A DNA stretch of 64,000 nt from Aliiruegeria lutimaris (GTDB taxonomy: Bacteria > Pseudomonadota > Alphaproteobacteria > Rhodobacterales > Rhodobacteraceae), in assembly GCF_900099935.1 (NCBI RefSeq), contig NZ_FNEK01000018.1, forward strand, positions 1-64,000, written 5' to 3'. Of the stretch, positions 8,414-17,422 are shown piece by piece; the first letter of the stretch is position 1; each line of letters opens with the position of its first letter. Below the pieces are notes generated by a model. The model ran no database searches. It was given only the letters and a program-made list of their open reading frames with translations, and was not told the origin of the DNA. Position numbers and translations under genes: made by a program.

Positions 8414-8724
8414 TTTAGTTCCTCCAGCGGAGAAAGCGCCGCCTCGCTATATTTGATGGTTTCGGTGGTGATCCGATCACGCCGCAGTACCAGTTCGAGG
8501 TCCTTCTGGGTGATCGGGCGCATCGCAATGGAGCCCCCGCGATTGCCTTTTCCATGGACGATCAGGTAGGTCGAAATCCTTCGCCAGGCTTCGAAGCTGA
8601 GGCCTTGCAGAAGCTCTTCCTCGACGAGCACCTCGTAGGTACCGGCGGGAAGCTGGCCCGGATAACCAGGTTGGGCGAACGCATTGAAAAACGTCACCAT
8701 TGATTTGGACGACCGTGTATTCAT
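8410..8724 (-). CDS. Hypothetical protein of the LPAG-D/T-YE family, 104 aa
   Basis: Starts MNTRSSKSMVTFFNAFAQPG at 8724, with GGAGG eight bases upstream; an upstream in-frame ATG at 8823 has no such site. The stretch PGQLPAGTYEVLVEEE followed by SFEAWRRISTYLIVHG aligns with FDETLPAGDYEIETE and PEAWKASVLVHLRP of the 171-aa protein at 3916-4431. It lacks the C-terminal half of that protein. First gene of the three-gene operon ending with the cysteine-repeat protein. No known function. Confidence 0.65.
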   Translation of the reverse strand: MNTRSSKSMVTFFNAFAQPGYPGQLPAGTYEVLVEEELLQGLSFEAWRRISTYLIVHGKGNRGGSIAMRPITQKDLELVLRRDRITTETIKYSEAALSPLEELK

Positions 8725-9063
8725 TCCAGGCCTCCGTGAATTTCTGTGGGGACAACCTGCACCATCCTGCGTTGGACATTCGGCAACGAGGTTCGGGCAA
8801 GGCTTGGTATTGTGGACGACCATAGGCCGAGACTGTCAGGCTTGCGCTGATCGAGGTTAGTTCCGGACGAAAATCTGTCTGGTCGGAAATGATCAGCGGA
8901 CCACCTGCCAAGATCACCCTGGTGCGCCACTGATCTGCGTAAGGGCACCGGACCGTTCAACTCCATATGATTCCATCCAACAGCCCTGCCCTTTGGTAGG
9001 TGCATCGCCGACGGCGTGCGAACCTGATCATTGCCCCGGGCTCAAAGAGAAAAAGGGATACAC

Positions 9064-9480
9064 TTGTCCGGAGTTGAACATCTGCAACCAGACCGAGCCG
9101 ATTTCGATCGCTTTCTATACGCTACCGTTGGCGAAGACCGAAACGGGTCTGCCGTAACCGTTGTGTCCGCGCTGGCAAGACTTGGCCTCGATCCCTGGAT
9201 AGAGGCCTCCAAACTTGCATCGCTGGGACGGGAGGCAGCCTGTGTACGACTTGGAAGGTCGCTCTCAGGGTTCAAGGATGTCCCAACGCTTGCGCTTGAA
9301 CACGCGGCCGTTGCCGCAACCCTGACAGCGCTGTTGCCGGACCGCCTATCCCGCCACGCGACGAAACTGGCCAGGCCGGCGATGCCCAAGGGACCTCCGG
9401 TTCGAGGCAGATGGATTCTGGCCATCCTCATTCTCTTTCTCGTACTGGCACGCGTCTTATTCCTTGCCAATGGGGGGTGA
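9064..9480 (+). CDS. Hypothetical tail-anchored protein
   Basis: 138 residues from a TTG at 9064, which has AAGGGA seven bases upstream; a TTG at 9031 would add eleven residues without a better site. The soluble part is helical (TVVSALARLGLDPWIEASKL, LEHAAVAATLTALLPDRLS). The C-terminus is a single hydrophobic helix (WILAILILFLVLARVLFLA) with three residues after it, so a tail-anchored inner-membrane protein is likely. It is divergent from the operon starting at 8724. Function not recognised. Confidence 0.55.
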   Translation: MSGVEHLQPDRADFDRFLYATVGEDRNGSAVTVVSALARLGLDPWIEASKLASLGREAACVRLGRSLSGFKDVPTLALEHAAVAATLTALLPDRLSRHATKLARPAMPKGPPVRGRWILAILILFLVLARVLFLANGG

Positions 9481-9869
9481 GGTCGGACTCCTTCGAAACA
9501 GAAAACGCACCGACGGCAGGATCAGACGTCGACCGTTAGGCATAGCGGCGTAGTTCTTCGCCCAGAACGTATAGCCGGGTCGCAGGCGAGAAAACCAACC
9601 TGAAAACCACAATTTCGGTCGACGCTAACCTGCATCAGGGGCGAATAGCCGGTTCGGCGGTAGTGTATTAAGTGACTTCCAGACATCTGGGGGAGTGAGT
9701 GGATTTTAGCATTTGAGGGGCGCAGGAGCGTGAAGACCCCAAAGGTCTGATACGTCTCCGCGCTTCATATTCCTTTTGGTTTGCCGGGAGCCAGTCCCGG
9801 AATTCCGGAGAAGACCATAAATCCGGCCAGATAGCATTCGCATTGGTGTTGAGCCAAAATCGGCCGTCC
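9481..9869. other. Intergenic region, no gene recognised
   Basis: About 390 bp between convergent genes inside the element. I see no gene, tRNA-like fold or clear terminator. Confidence 0.35.
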
Positions 9870-10634
9870 TCAGCTCAGGAGAGGCCCGGTGTGGTTCAGA
9901 TACTCGGGATCAAACTCCGCCAAGGTCACGAGACCATCGTAGTTTTCGAATGACACCCGGCCATCTCGAAAAGTGACCAATCCTTCTTCACGAAGCCTTC
10001 GAAGCACGCGGTTGACATGCACCGCACTGAGACCTAACGAATCGGCCAGATGATACTGGGTCAATGGGCACTCGAAGCCTGCCTTGCTTCCCAATCCGAC
10101 GAGAGCCAGCCTGGCAGCGAGTTCCAGAAAGAAATGTGCAACGCGTGCTTCCGCGTCTCGTTGTCCGAGGCCAACAAGATGTTCGACCACCATCGCCTCG
10201 TCGCGTGAGGCTGCCCAGAGAATGGCCGTCGCCAGTCGCGGGGTGTGAGCGAAAGCATCCAGAAGGTCGCTTACGAGGATTTCCGCCGCTTCGATCTCGA
10301 CGATAGGCACGATGCTGTGGTCCGACGTGTGCAACAGAACACTGCGTAGCCCAAGAAAATCGCCCGGGATCTGGAAATCGACGATCTGACGCGAACCGTC
10401 ACGCTGGATCTTGTAGGAGCAAACCCAACCCTCGGCCAGAACATAAGCCGCCTGATCCGACTGCCCCTGATGCACGAGATCGATCCCCTGCACGAAGGTT
10501 CTCCGGCGCTGATGCAGACGATCAAGCACGGCCAGTTCCATGTCGCTCAGTGCCACGAAGACGGAAAGCTTTCGTGTGAGCGGGCTGTTTTCGATGGCGT
10601 TCAAGGAAACCTCCGAACTCGGTGAAGGAATCAC
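9870..10634 (-). CDS. Crp/Fnr-family transcription regulator
   Basis: 254 residues from a GTG at 10634. An N-terminal cyclic-nucleotide-binding-like barrel (IDLVHQGQSDQAAYVLAEGW, GSRQIVDFQIPGDFLGLRS) precedes a long dimer helix (ARVAHFFLELAARLALVG) and a winged helix-turn-helix (PLTQYHLADSLGLSAVHVNR, then VLRRLREEGLVTF). There are no clustered N-terminal cysteines, so it is not an iron-sulfur Fnr. The effector is unknown. This subgroup is common as accessory regulators in Rhodobacteraceae and rhizobia. It is divergent from the 78-aa gene, and the shared 120-bp spacer could hold its operator. Confidence 0.85.
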   Translation of the reverse strand: MIPSPSSEVSLNAIENSPLTRKLSVFVALSDMELAVLDRLHQRRRTFVQGIDLVHQGQSDQAAYVLAEGWVCSYKIQRDGSRQIVDFQIPGDFLGLRSVLLHTSDHSIVPIVEIEAAEILVSDLLDAFAHTPRLATAILWAASRDEAMVVEHLVGLGQRDAEARVAHFFLELAARLALVGLGSKAGFECPLTQYHLADSLGLSAVHVNRVLRRLREEGLVTFRDGRVSFENYDGLVTLAEFDPEYLNHTGPLLS

Positions 10635-10756
10635 GAAGATATCCGCGTAGGGACTGCTTTCGATCAGTTCTCAGTATCACGTTTCCTGCGAAAGTGCGGG
10701 AGATCATCAGGCTCTCGCTCGATCCTGCTCTCACATGCAAGGAGGAACGGCACGCG

Positions 10757-10993
10757 ATGTCCGACCAAAATCACTATTCAGGGATGGCAGCGCTCTCGAT
10801 TTGCGAAGCGCTCCTGCTCGCAATGAATGATCGCAAGCTTCTTCCCGAGCGCGAGATCGTTGGTATTCTCCGCGACGCGGCTGCGGCGCACGAAAACGCC
10901 ATCGGTTCCGTCGCCGCAACGGAATCCCACCAGGCCGTTGCCGGGTTGATCAACATGATCATCGCGGGCGGATACTCTTCCGGGCGGCCGTGA
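10757..10993 (+). CDS. Hypothetical protein, 78 aa
   Basis: Starts MSDQNHYSGMAALSICEALL at 10757, with AAGGAGG about ten bases upstream. Helical and cytosolic; contains NDRKLLPEREIVGILRDAAA. Similar short proteins occur next to Crp/Fnr genes in related bacteria, from memory and not verified here. No function is known. Divergent from the Crp/Fnr gene. Confidence 0.7.
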   Translation: MSDQNHYSGMAALSICEALLLAMNDRKLLPEREIVGILRDAAAAHENAIGSVAATESHQAVAGLINMIIAGGYSSGRP

Positions 10994-11185
10994 TGAAATC
11001 CGGCAGGTGCTGCAATCGTACGAGAATACTTGTGCGAGATGCGGGACCGGTGCGTTGCCCGGAAATTCGAAGGCGCGAGCTTCATTGGATCGAGCTTGCT
11101 TGACCGCCGAGCTCCGCCGCCCTGCGCGATCGACCCGCTCGTTCATAAACGACAAGATATCTACCTGATCCCGAAAGGAAAATCG

Positions 11186-11320
11186 ATGTCCAAAGGCAAC
11201 AAGAAGCGTAGCAACCGGGAAGTTAAAAAGCCCAAGAAGATCAAGGAAAAGGCTCCGGCAACTGCCGATTTTTCCAAAGGCAGAAGCCCGGCAACTCTCG
11301 GAGAGAAGAAGAAACCGTAG
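11186..11320 (+). CDS. Hypothetical Lys-rich small protein, 44 aa
   Basis: Starts MSKGNKKRSNREVKKPKKIK at 11186, with AAAGGAA upstream; the longer open frame before it lacks a start site. Very basic, ending in GRSPATLGEKKKP. It resembles widely distributed tiny basic proteins in rhizobia (pattern MSKG...RSNKE-KKPK). It may bind nucleic acid, but that is only from charge. Confidence 0.6.
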   Translation: MSKGNKKRSNREVKKPKKIKEKAPATADFSKGRSPATLGEKKKP

Positions 11321-11921
11321 TTTGGCGCCGAACCGTATCGGTTGTTGATTTCATGATGCGGCAATTTCCGAGCCGACCTGTACGACCAGGCGACAGGATC
11401 GCCGTCTCTGGGTGGTAGTTCCGTTCGCCAAAGCTGCCATTCATCCGCCCTGCAGAATCCACCAAATTGGGCTCGTTCCGGCCGTTCGCCGCGGCTTGCA
11501 TGAATGGCGGCAGTGGGCCGATAGCGACAGTTGAGTGATCCGAGGCAAAGGTCCGGAAAACCTCCACACCGGACCGTGCTCTAGGCACCCTGATGTCCGC
11601 AGCTAGCTGCCGTCACCGCGCATAGACCGACCGTAAACACAAACGGATTCCCGCCCGTTGCTGCGTGGTGCGTCGTCGCTATGCGCCATTGCTGGCAGGT
11701 GTCATCAGCTACTCCGGTATCAGATTGGTGCCGCGACATCGCCTCGTGCGTGTCTGGTGGGCTTGAACAGCCTAGCCGAACTGACCAGCTAAGTCAACTT
11801 ATGACAACTATATCAAGATGATAGGAGGCTCATTGCAACTACATGTCGTGCGGATCACTGCGGCGGCATTGCCCTTCATTACACGTGCGATAGCAATGCC
11901 GCCACACAAGCAGGTCTGGCA
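11321..11921. other. Intergenic region, no gene recognised
   Basis: About 600 bp between the 44-aa gene and the integrase stop. Open frames are short, overlapping and without start sites. No clear terminator or repeat seen. Confidence 0.35.
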
Positions 11922-12935
11922 CTACCGCAGCTTCTCAACGATGTTAACGGCGTGTAAATGTGTATAGCGCATCAACATACGTGCATCGCGGTGCCCCGAT
12001 ATCATCGCCACTTCCGGCATCGACAAGCCGCGCTCGAAGAAAGACGAGATCGCCTCATGCCGTAGGTCATGAAAGTGCAAGTCTTCGATGCCTGCCCGCG
12101 TGCAGATCTGTCGCCATGCCAGTAGCACCGCGTTCTGCTTCATCGGGAACACCGTCGCAGCGCCCTCGCCCCGATCTGTCAGAATGCCTCGCACGTCTTC
12201 GAACACCGTTAACGCGGCGGGAGAGAGTGGAACGGTGCGAGCGTGACCGTTCTTCGTGCGAGGCAGATGCAGGGTAGCCAACCGCTCATTCAAATCGCAC
12301 CAGCGCGCCGACAGCATTTCGCCTCTGCGCATACCGGTCTCCAATGCCAGGGCGATAAGAGGTGCCATAAGCGGATTAGCGTATGCCCTTGCCGCTTCCA
12401 TAAGAACAGTACGTTCATTGTCCCGAACTCGACGCTCGCGACGGTTCCGAATGGTGGGTCTTCGAACGCCCCGCACGGGATTTGAATGCAAAGGCAATTG
12501 CCAATCTTGCATGGCGATGTCTAGGGCGTGCTGCATCAAACCAAGGTAGCGGCAAATGCTGGCAGGCTTCATTTCCGTCATCCGCTGGTCGCGCCACGCA
12601 GCGAAGTGGACGGCTTTCAATCGGTCGAGGGTCGTCCTCGCCAACTTGTCGTCGCGTTCTAGGACGCTGTTCAACATGCACGCTTCGTTGCGCCCTGCCT
12701 GTTTCTGCGGGACGATTTCATCACGGTAGCGAATTAGGATGGAAGCAAGCGTTGTCTCGCGCAGATCCGCCAATGCAGCGATATCCTGTAACTCTCCACG
12801 TTCTGCCTGCCGCTCCGTCTCGCGCGCCCACTGCACCGCATCTGCGCGCTTGCCAAACGATTTACTGCGCGCTTTCCCATCGTGCCGAACTTGGGCCTGC
12901 CACTTGCCGCTCGGACGTTTAACGATAGTTGCCAT
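11922..12935 (-). CDS. Tyrosine recombinase (integrase) of the tRNA-Val element
   Basis: 337 residues from MATIVKRPSGKWQAQVRHDG at 12935. The N-terminal arm-binding domain (KARSKSFGKRADAVQWARET) is followed by a SAM-like core-binding domain and the catalytic domain. Catalytic residues are visible: Arg in ALETGMRRGEMLSARW, His-x-x-Arg in FHDLRHEAISSFFERG, His in MISGHRDARML, and the nucleophile Tyr in MRYTHLHAVN. All are intact, so the enzyme looks functional. It lies 123 bp from the tRNA 3' end and presumably recombines the 66-bp repeats. A copy of the 19-bp repeat lies just upstream of its start. No excisionase gene was recognised. Confidence 0.92.
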   Translation of the reverse strand: MATIVKRPSGKWQAQVRHDGKARSKSFGKRADAVQWARETERQAERGELQDIAALADLRETTLASILIRYRDEIVPQKQAGRNEACMLNSVLERDDKLARTTLDRLKAVHFAAWRDQRMTEMKPASICRYLGLMQHALDIAMQDWQLPLHSNPVRGVRRPTIRNRRERRVRDNERTVLMEAARAYANPLMAPLIALALETGMRRGEMLSARWCDLNERLATLHLPRTKNGHARTVPLSPAALTVFEDVRGILTDRGEGAATVFPMKQNAVLLAWRQICTRAGIEDLHFHDLRHEAISSFFERGLSMPEVAMISGHRDARMLMRYTHLHAVNIVEKLR

Positions 12936-12969
12936 TCCTGCTGTCTCCCGCAAATTGCGGGCATTTCGT

Positions 12970-12988
12970 GCAGCGGAGGCGCAGCGGA
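12970..12988 (+). repeat. 19-bp repeat, copy 2 (possible integrase arm site)
   Basis: Identical to 2583-2601 and in the same orientation. It lies between the integrase start and the tRNA, where it could serve integrase binding, autoregulation or both. Inferred role. Confidence 0.4.
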
Positions 12989-13050
12989 CAGTCTGCAGTG
13001 CAACAAGCACGGATCACGCAAAAACGTGCAAACCACTGACAATGCGGAGA

Positions 13051-13116
13051 AAGGAAATGGTGGGTGATGAGGGATTTGAACCCCCGACATCTTCGATGTG
13101 AACGAAGCGCTCTACC
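13051..13116 (-). repeat. Integrase-side attachment repeat
   Basis: Identical over 66 bp to 2364-2429. It covers the 3' part of tRNA-Val and seven bases beyond its CCA. Together the two copies define the inserted segment. Confidence 0.92.
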
Positions 13117-13132
13117 ACTGAGCTAATCACCC
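13058..13132 (-). tRNA. tRNA-Val (anticodon CAC)
   Basis: Read on the minus strand, the gene runs GGGTGATTAGCTCAGTGG to an encoded CCA, 75 nt. Acceptor stem GGGTGAT/ATCACCC, anticodon stem CTTCG/CGAAG with loop TTCACAT (anticodon CAC), and T loop GTTCAAATC are all present. It remains intact despite serving as the integration site, because the element supplies an identical 3' part. Confidence 0.95.
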
Positions 13133-13216
13133 GGTGCCGCGCGTCTTAGCGCCCTGAACCGCCGGCTGCAAGGGGGAAGCGGGCACTCGCATGCGCATTT
13201 TTTCCCGCCAGCCCGA

Positions 13217-13248
13217 CAAAAAAAAGGGCGCGACCGAGCGCGCCCTTT
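13217..13248 (-). terminator. Rho-independent terminator of lon
   Basis: On the minus strand a 10-bp stem (AAAGGGCGCG / CGCGCCCTTT, loop of six) is followed by a run of eight T. It lies 28 bp after the lon stop codon. Confidence 0.85.
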
Positions 13249-13275
13249 GCAGGTTGTCAAATTGCAGACCGGCGC

Positions 13276-15690
13276 TCAATGCGCGGTCTTGCCCGCCTGG
13301 CTGCCTTCGGACAGGCTTGCGGCACGTGCCGCGGCGGCCTCTTCCTCGGCCGCCTCGTCCCATTCCACCGGCACCGGCGTATCGATCAGCGCGAGTTTCA
13401 GCACGTCGCGCACATGGGCAACCGGGATGATGTCGAGGCCTTCCTTCACATTGTCCGGGATCTCCGAAAGGTCCTTCTCGTTTTCCTGCGGAATCAGCAC
13501 CGTCTTGATGCCGCCGCGCAGTGCCGCAAGAAGTTTTTCCTTGAGCCCACCAATCGCCAGCACGTTGCCGCGCAGCGTGACCTCGCCCGTCATGGCGATA
13601 TCCTTGCGCACCGGAATGCGGGTCAGCACCGAAACGATGGAGGTCACCATCGCCACGCCGGCTGACGGCCCGTCCTTGGGCGTGGCGCCCTCCGGGACGT
13701 GCACGTGAATGTCGATCGTGTCGAATTTCGGCGGTTTCACCCCGATCTCCGGCGCGATGGAGCGCACGAAACTGTTGGCCGCGTCGATGCTCTCCTTCAT
13801 CACGTCGCCGAGCTTGCCCGTCGTCTTCATCCGCCCTTTACCGGGCAATTTCAGCGCCTCGATCGACAGCAGGTCGCCACCGACAGAGGTCCATGCAAGC
13901 CCCGTCACGACACCAATCTGATCCTCTTTCTCGGCCAGGCCATAGCGGAAACGCTTCACGCCGAGGAAACCTTCAAGATCCTCCGGCTTCACGGTGACCG
14001 TCTCGGCCTCCTTCTTGACGATCTTGGTGATCGACTTCCGGGCCAGCTTGGCGATCTCACGCTCCAGGTTCCGCACCCCCGCCTCGCGGGTATAGGTCCG
14101 GATGATCTCCGTCAGCGCCTCGTCCGTCATATTGAACTCCTTCTCCCGAAGCCCATGGTTCTTCATCTGCTTCGCGATCAGGTGACGCCGCGCGATCTCG
14201 CGCTTCTCGTCCTCGGTGTAGCCGGCAAGCGTGATGATCTCCATCCGGTCGAGCAGCGGCCCCGGCATGTTGTAGCTGTTGGCCGTGGTCAGGAACATCA
14301 CGTTGGAGAGGTCGTATTCCACCTCCATGTAGTGGTCGACGAAGGTCCCGTTCTGCTCCGGATCGAGCACTTCCAGCATCGCCGAGGCCGGGTCGCCACG
14401 GAAGTCCTGCCCCATCTTGTCGATCTCGTCGAGCAGGATGAGCGGGTTCGTGGTCTTCGCCTTTTTCAGCGCCTGGATGATCTTGCCAGGCATCGAGCCG
14501 ATATAGGTCCGGCGGTGGCCGCGGATCTCGGATTCGTCACGCACGCCGCCGAGCGAGATGCGGATGAACTCGCGCCCCGTGGCATTGGCAACCGATTTGC
14601 CGAGCGAGGTTTTACCGACGCCCGGAGGCCCAACGAGGCAGAGGATCGGCCCCTTGAGCTTGGCCGAACGCTGCTGCACGGCCAGGTACTCGACGATACG
14701 TTCCTTGACCTTCACCAACCCGTAATGGTCGTTGTCGAGAACGGTCTGCGCCCGGTTCAGGTCCTTCTTCACGCGGGACTTCTTGCCCCACGGAATGGAC
14801 AGCATCCAGTCCAGGTAGTTGCGCACCACCGTCGCCTCGGCGGACATCGGGCTCATGTTCTTGAGCTTCTTGATCTCGCCCTCGGCCTTTTCCAGCGCTT
14901 CCTTGGAGAGCTTCGTGGCGGCGATCTTCTCTTCGAGCTCGGCAATCTCGTTCTGGCCTTCGTCGCCATCACCCAGCTCGCGCTGGATCGCCTTCATCTG
15001 CTCGTTGAGATAATACTCCCGCTGCGTGCGCTCCATCTGGCTCTTCACGCGGGTCTTGATCTTCTTCTCGACCTGCAGGACGGACATCTCCCCCTGCATC
15101 AGGCCATAGACCTTCTCCAGCCGCTCCGCGACCGAGAGCGTCTCCAGAAGCTCCTGCTTCTGCGCCACTTCCAGCCCGAGATGGCCGGACACCAGGTCGG
15201 CCAGCTTGGCGGCCTCCCGCGTCTCGGCAACGGCGGCCAGCGCCTCCTCGGGGATGTTCTTCTTCACCTTGGAATAGCGCTCGAATTCCTCACCGACCGA
15301 GCGCACCAGGGCGGCGATGGTATCCGCATCGCCCGGCACTTCGGTCAGGAACTCCGCCCGCGCTTCGAAGAAATCTTCGTTTTCGAGATATTCGAGGATC
15401 TGCACCCGGCGGATACCTTCCACCAGCACCTTGACGGTGCCATCGGGCAGTTTCAGCAGTTGCAGCACATTGGCCAGCACGCCGGCCTGGTAGATGCCGT
15501 CGGTATCGGGATCGTCCTCGGCGGGATCGATCTGGCTGGCCAGAAGGATCTGCTTGTCGTCCTGCATCACCTCTTCGAGGGCGCGCACCGACTTGTCCCG
15601 CCCGACGAAAAGCGGGACGATCATGTGCGGAAACACGACGATGTCGCGCAGCGGCAGCACGGGATAAGATTGGCTCAGTGGCTCTTGCAT
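13276..15690 (-). CDS. lon: ATP-dependent protease Lon
   Basis: 804 residues, normal for LonA. It starts [20 protein letters not shown] at 15690 with an AGGAAAA site; the in-frame extension to 15798 is non-homologous. N-terminal substrate domain, AAA+ module with Walker [14 protein letters not shown] and Walker B LLDEIDKM, and a C-terminal Ser-Lys protease with [10 protein letters not shown] carrying the catalytic serine. It degrades misfolded and regulatory proteins in the cytosol. A sigma-32-like promoter upstream fits heat-shock control. Transcribed alone, with a strong terminator. Confidence 0.97.
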   Translation of the reverse strand: MQEPLSQSYPVLPLRDIVVFPHMIVPLFVGRDKSVRALEEVMQDDKQILLASQIDPAEDDPDTDGIYQAGVLANVLQLLKLPDGTVKVLVEGIRRVQILEYLENEDFFEARAEFLTEVPGDADTIAALVRSVGEEFERYSKVKKNIPEEALAAVAETREAAKLADLVSGHLGLEVAQKQELLETLSVAERLEKVYGLMQGEMSVLQVEKKIKTRVKSQMERTQREYYLNEQMKAIQRELGDGDEGQNEIAELEEKIAATKLSKEALEKAEGEIKKLKNMSPMSAEATVVRNYLDWMLSIPWGKKSRVKKDLNRAQTVLDNDHYGLVKVKERIVEYLAVQQRSAKLKGPILCLVGPPGVGKTSLGKSVANATGREFIRISLGGVRDESEIRGHRRTYIGSMPGKIIQALKKAKTTNPLILLDEIDKMGQDFRGDPASAMLEVLDPEQNGTFVDHYMEVEYDLSNVMFLTTANSYNMPGPLLDRMEIITLAGYTEDEKREIARRHLIAKQMKNHGLREKEFNMTDEALTEIIRTYTREAGVRNLEREIAKLARKSITKIVKKEAETVTVKPEDLEGFLGVKRFRYGLAEKEDQIGVVTGLAWTSVGGDLLSIEALKLPGKGRMKTTGKLGDVMKESIDAANSFVRSIAPEIGVKPPKFDTIDIHVHVPEGATPKDGPSAGVAMVTSIVSVLTRIPVRKDIAMTGEVTLRGNVLAIGGLKEKLLAALRGGIKTVLIPQENEKDLSEIPDNVKEGLDIIPVAHVRDVLKLALIDTPVPVEWDEAAEEEAAAARAASLSEGSQAGKTAH

Positions 15691-16043
15691 GCTCGTTTTC
15701 CTGTTCTTGGCAAGAGGGTTCCGGTCCCGTTTCTCGGCAACACTCGACCCCCTCCGGTCCTGATTGCTAAAAGTGGGTCCTGACTCGCCCCGTTTCAAGC
15801 AGACCTTTCAATCCGGCCCAATGTGCCCGTCCCTGCGAGCATGGGCAAGCCGCCAACGGGAAGCTGGCGCTGCGAATGTCGCGCGGGTCCGGCAAAGCAC
15901 TGGAAAGGCTACATTCAATCTGCGTGCGCTGAAACGGCTCCGCACGCAACGACATCGCCTTGCGAAAAGCCCCGGGCCCCTGCGATCGGTGCATGGTCTG
16001 TGGCGACAAATGTCGGCGCGCCTGTCCCGGATCCGAACCGGAA
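15691..16043. other. Intergenic region carrying the lon promoter
   Basis: About 350 bp between the tgt stop and the lon start, both genes reading on the minus strand. Apart from the putative heat-shock promoter near 15770-15799 I see no gene. Confidence 0.4.
15770..15799 (-). promoter_or_regulatory. Putative sigma-32 (RpoH) promoter of lon
   Basis: On the minus strand CTTGAAA (15793-15799) is followed after 15 bases by CCCACTTTTA, close to the heat-shock consensus CTTGAAA-N(11-16)-CCCCATnT. It would start transcription about 70 bp before the lon ATG. lon is a heat-shock gene in many bacteria, which supports the reading. Confidence 0.45.
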
Positions 16044-17174
16044 TCAGAGCGGCTCGATATCGCCCTGCGCCCGTTCCGCGTGGAAGCCCGCCTCCCAATC
16101 GGCAAAGCGCCCGGCAGAGATAGCCTCGCGCATCCCCTGCATAAGCTCCTGATAATAATGCAGGTTATGCCATGTCATCAGCATCGAGGAGATGATTTCA
16201 TGCGCCCGGAACACGTGATGCAGGTAGGCACGCGAATATTTCTGGCAGGCCGGGCATGTGCAATACTCATTGAGCGGGCGCGGATCGTCCTGGTGACGGG
16301 CATTCTTGATGTTCACCACGCCGCGGCGCGTGAAGACCTGCCCCGTTCGCCCCGAGCGCGATGGCAGCACGCAATCCATCATGTCGATGCCGCGCTTTAC
16401 CGCCCCGACGATATCGTCGGGTTTTCCAACGCCCATGAGATAGCGCGGCTTGTCCCGTGGCAGCATTTCGGGCGCAAAATCGAGCACGCCGAACATCGCC
16501 TCCTGGCCTTCGCCGACCGCGAGCCCGCCGATGGCGTATCCATCGAAGCCGATCGTCCGCAGCGCTTCGGCGCTTTCGGCGCGCAGATCCTGCTCCAATC
16601 CCCCTTGCTGGATGCCAAAGAGCGCGTGACCGGGGCGATCGCCGAATGCGTCCCGCGAGCGCTCCGCCCAACGCATGGAGAGCCGCATGCTCTCTTCGAT
16701 CCGCGCGCGGTCCGCCGGAAGGGCCGGGCATTCGTCGAAACACATCACGATGTCGGAGCCCAGCAAACGCTGGATTTCCATGGACCGCTCGGGGGTCAGC
16801 ATGTGTTTGCTGCCGTCGATATGAGATCGGAACTCGACCCCTTTCTCGGTCAGCTTGCGCAGATCGGTCAGGCTCATCACCTGGAATCCGCCCGAGTCCG
16901 TCAGGATGGGGCGCTCCCAGTTCATGAACCGATGCAACCCGCCAAGACGGTCGATCCGTTCCGCCGTTGGACGCAGCATCAGGTGATAGGTGTTCCCCAG
17001 CAGGATATCGGCGCCGGTCGCCCGAACGCTTTCCGGCAACATTGCCTTTACCGTCGCCGCGGTTCCTACGGGCATGAAAGCCGGTGTCCGGATGTCGCCT
17101 CGCGGCGTTCGGATCACGCCAGTGCGGGCCCGGTCATCTGTCGCTTGAAGTTCGAATGTGAATCTCTGTGTCAT
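16044..17174 (-). CDS. tgt: Queuine tRNA-guanine transglycosylase
   Basis: 376 residues, full length for bacterial Tgt, which swaps guanine for preQ1 at the wobble position of GUN-anticodon tRNAs. Visible motifs: [21 protein letters not shown] (base-binding Asp), IGGLAVGEG, the segment FDECPALP, and the zinc site [16 protein letters not shown] with the further His in TWHNLHYY. The start at 17174 gives the family's normal N-terminus ([20 protein letters not shown]). No other queuosine gene is adjacent. Confidence 0.96.
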   Translation of the reverse strand: MTQRFTFELQATDDRARTGVIRTPRGDIRTPAFMPVGTAATVKAMLPESVRATGADILLGNTYHLMLRPTAERIDRLGGLHRFMNWERPILTDSGGFQVMSLTDLRKLTEKGVEFRSHIDGSKHMLTPERSMEIQRLLGSDIVMCFDECPALPADRARIEESMRLSMRWAERSRDAFGDRPGHALFGIQQGGLEQDLRAESAEALRTIGFDGYAIGGLAVGEGQEAMFGVLDFAPEMLPRDKPRYLMGVGKPDDIVGAVKRGIDMMDCVLPSRSGRTGQVFTRRGVVNIKNARHQDDPRPLNEYCTCPACQKYSRAYLHHVFRAHEIISSMLMTWHNLHYYQELMQGMREAISAGRFADWEAGFHAERAQGDIEPL

Positions 17175-17332
17175 GGCGTTCCAATCTCAGAAGCGAGACA
17201 GGAGTGCAATCTCGGCCAGCAGCCCAGCCAGACAAAGGAGGGCTTTTCCGGCTCCGGGCGGCTCGTCCTCGCCCCTCACTCTTCCGCCCTTCGAGACGTC
17301 ATTCTCTCGCCTCAGAAAGCCCGCCGACCATT

Positions 17333-17376
17333 TCCTTACCGGCCCTCAAGCCAGTCCTTACCGGCCCTCAAGCCAG
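17333..17376 (+). repeat. 22-bp tandem duplication
   Basis: Two identical, adjacent 22-bp units (17333-17354 and 17355-17376), each starting tccttaccggccctc. They lie between tgt and the GGDEF-EAL gene and look like a recent local duplication without evident function. Confidence 0.7.
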
Positions 17377-17422
17377 CAATCCCGTCTCAGGCAAAGTCCG
17401 AACCTGCTGCTGGGCCTTGGGT

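Larger units (their letters stand above)
2364..13116. mobile_element. Integrative element in tRNA-Val(CAC), about 10.7 kb
   Basis: The element is bounded by the 66-bp direct repeats at 2364-2429 and 13051-13116, with a tyrosine integrase (11922-12935) reading away from the intact tRNA. Its cargo is small hypothetical proteins, a DUF1611/racemase pair, a Crp/Fnr regulator and a repeat protein. No replication, conjugation or phage structural gene is visible, so it is a genomic island or mobilisable element rather than a complete ICE or prophage. Parts of it (for example 2430-4700) look less GC-rich than the lon region beyond the tRNA. A 19-bp internal repeat occurs near each end. Confidence 0.88.

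Noticed and set aside
2430-13050. Prophage or complete ICE
   Set aside because: Apart from the integrase there is no capsid, tail, lysis, relaxase or type IV secretion gene in the element.
13699-15783. 694-aa open frame on the plus strand opposite lon
   Set aside because: It is a shadow of lon. The protein is Leu/Arg/His-rich with no family motif, and lon is certain on the other strand.
17333-17376. Start of a CRISPR or longer tandem array
   Set aside because: There are only two 22-bp units with no spacer; it is a simple duplication. No CRISPR array was seen anywhere in the window.
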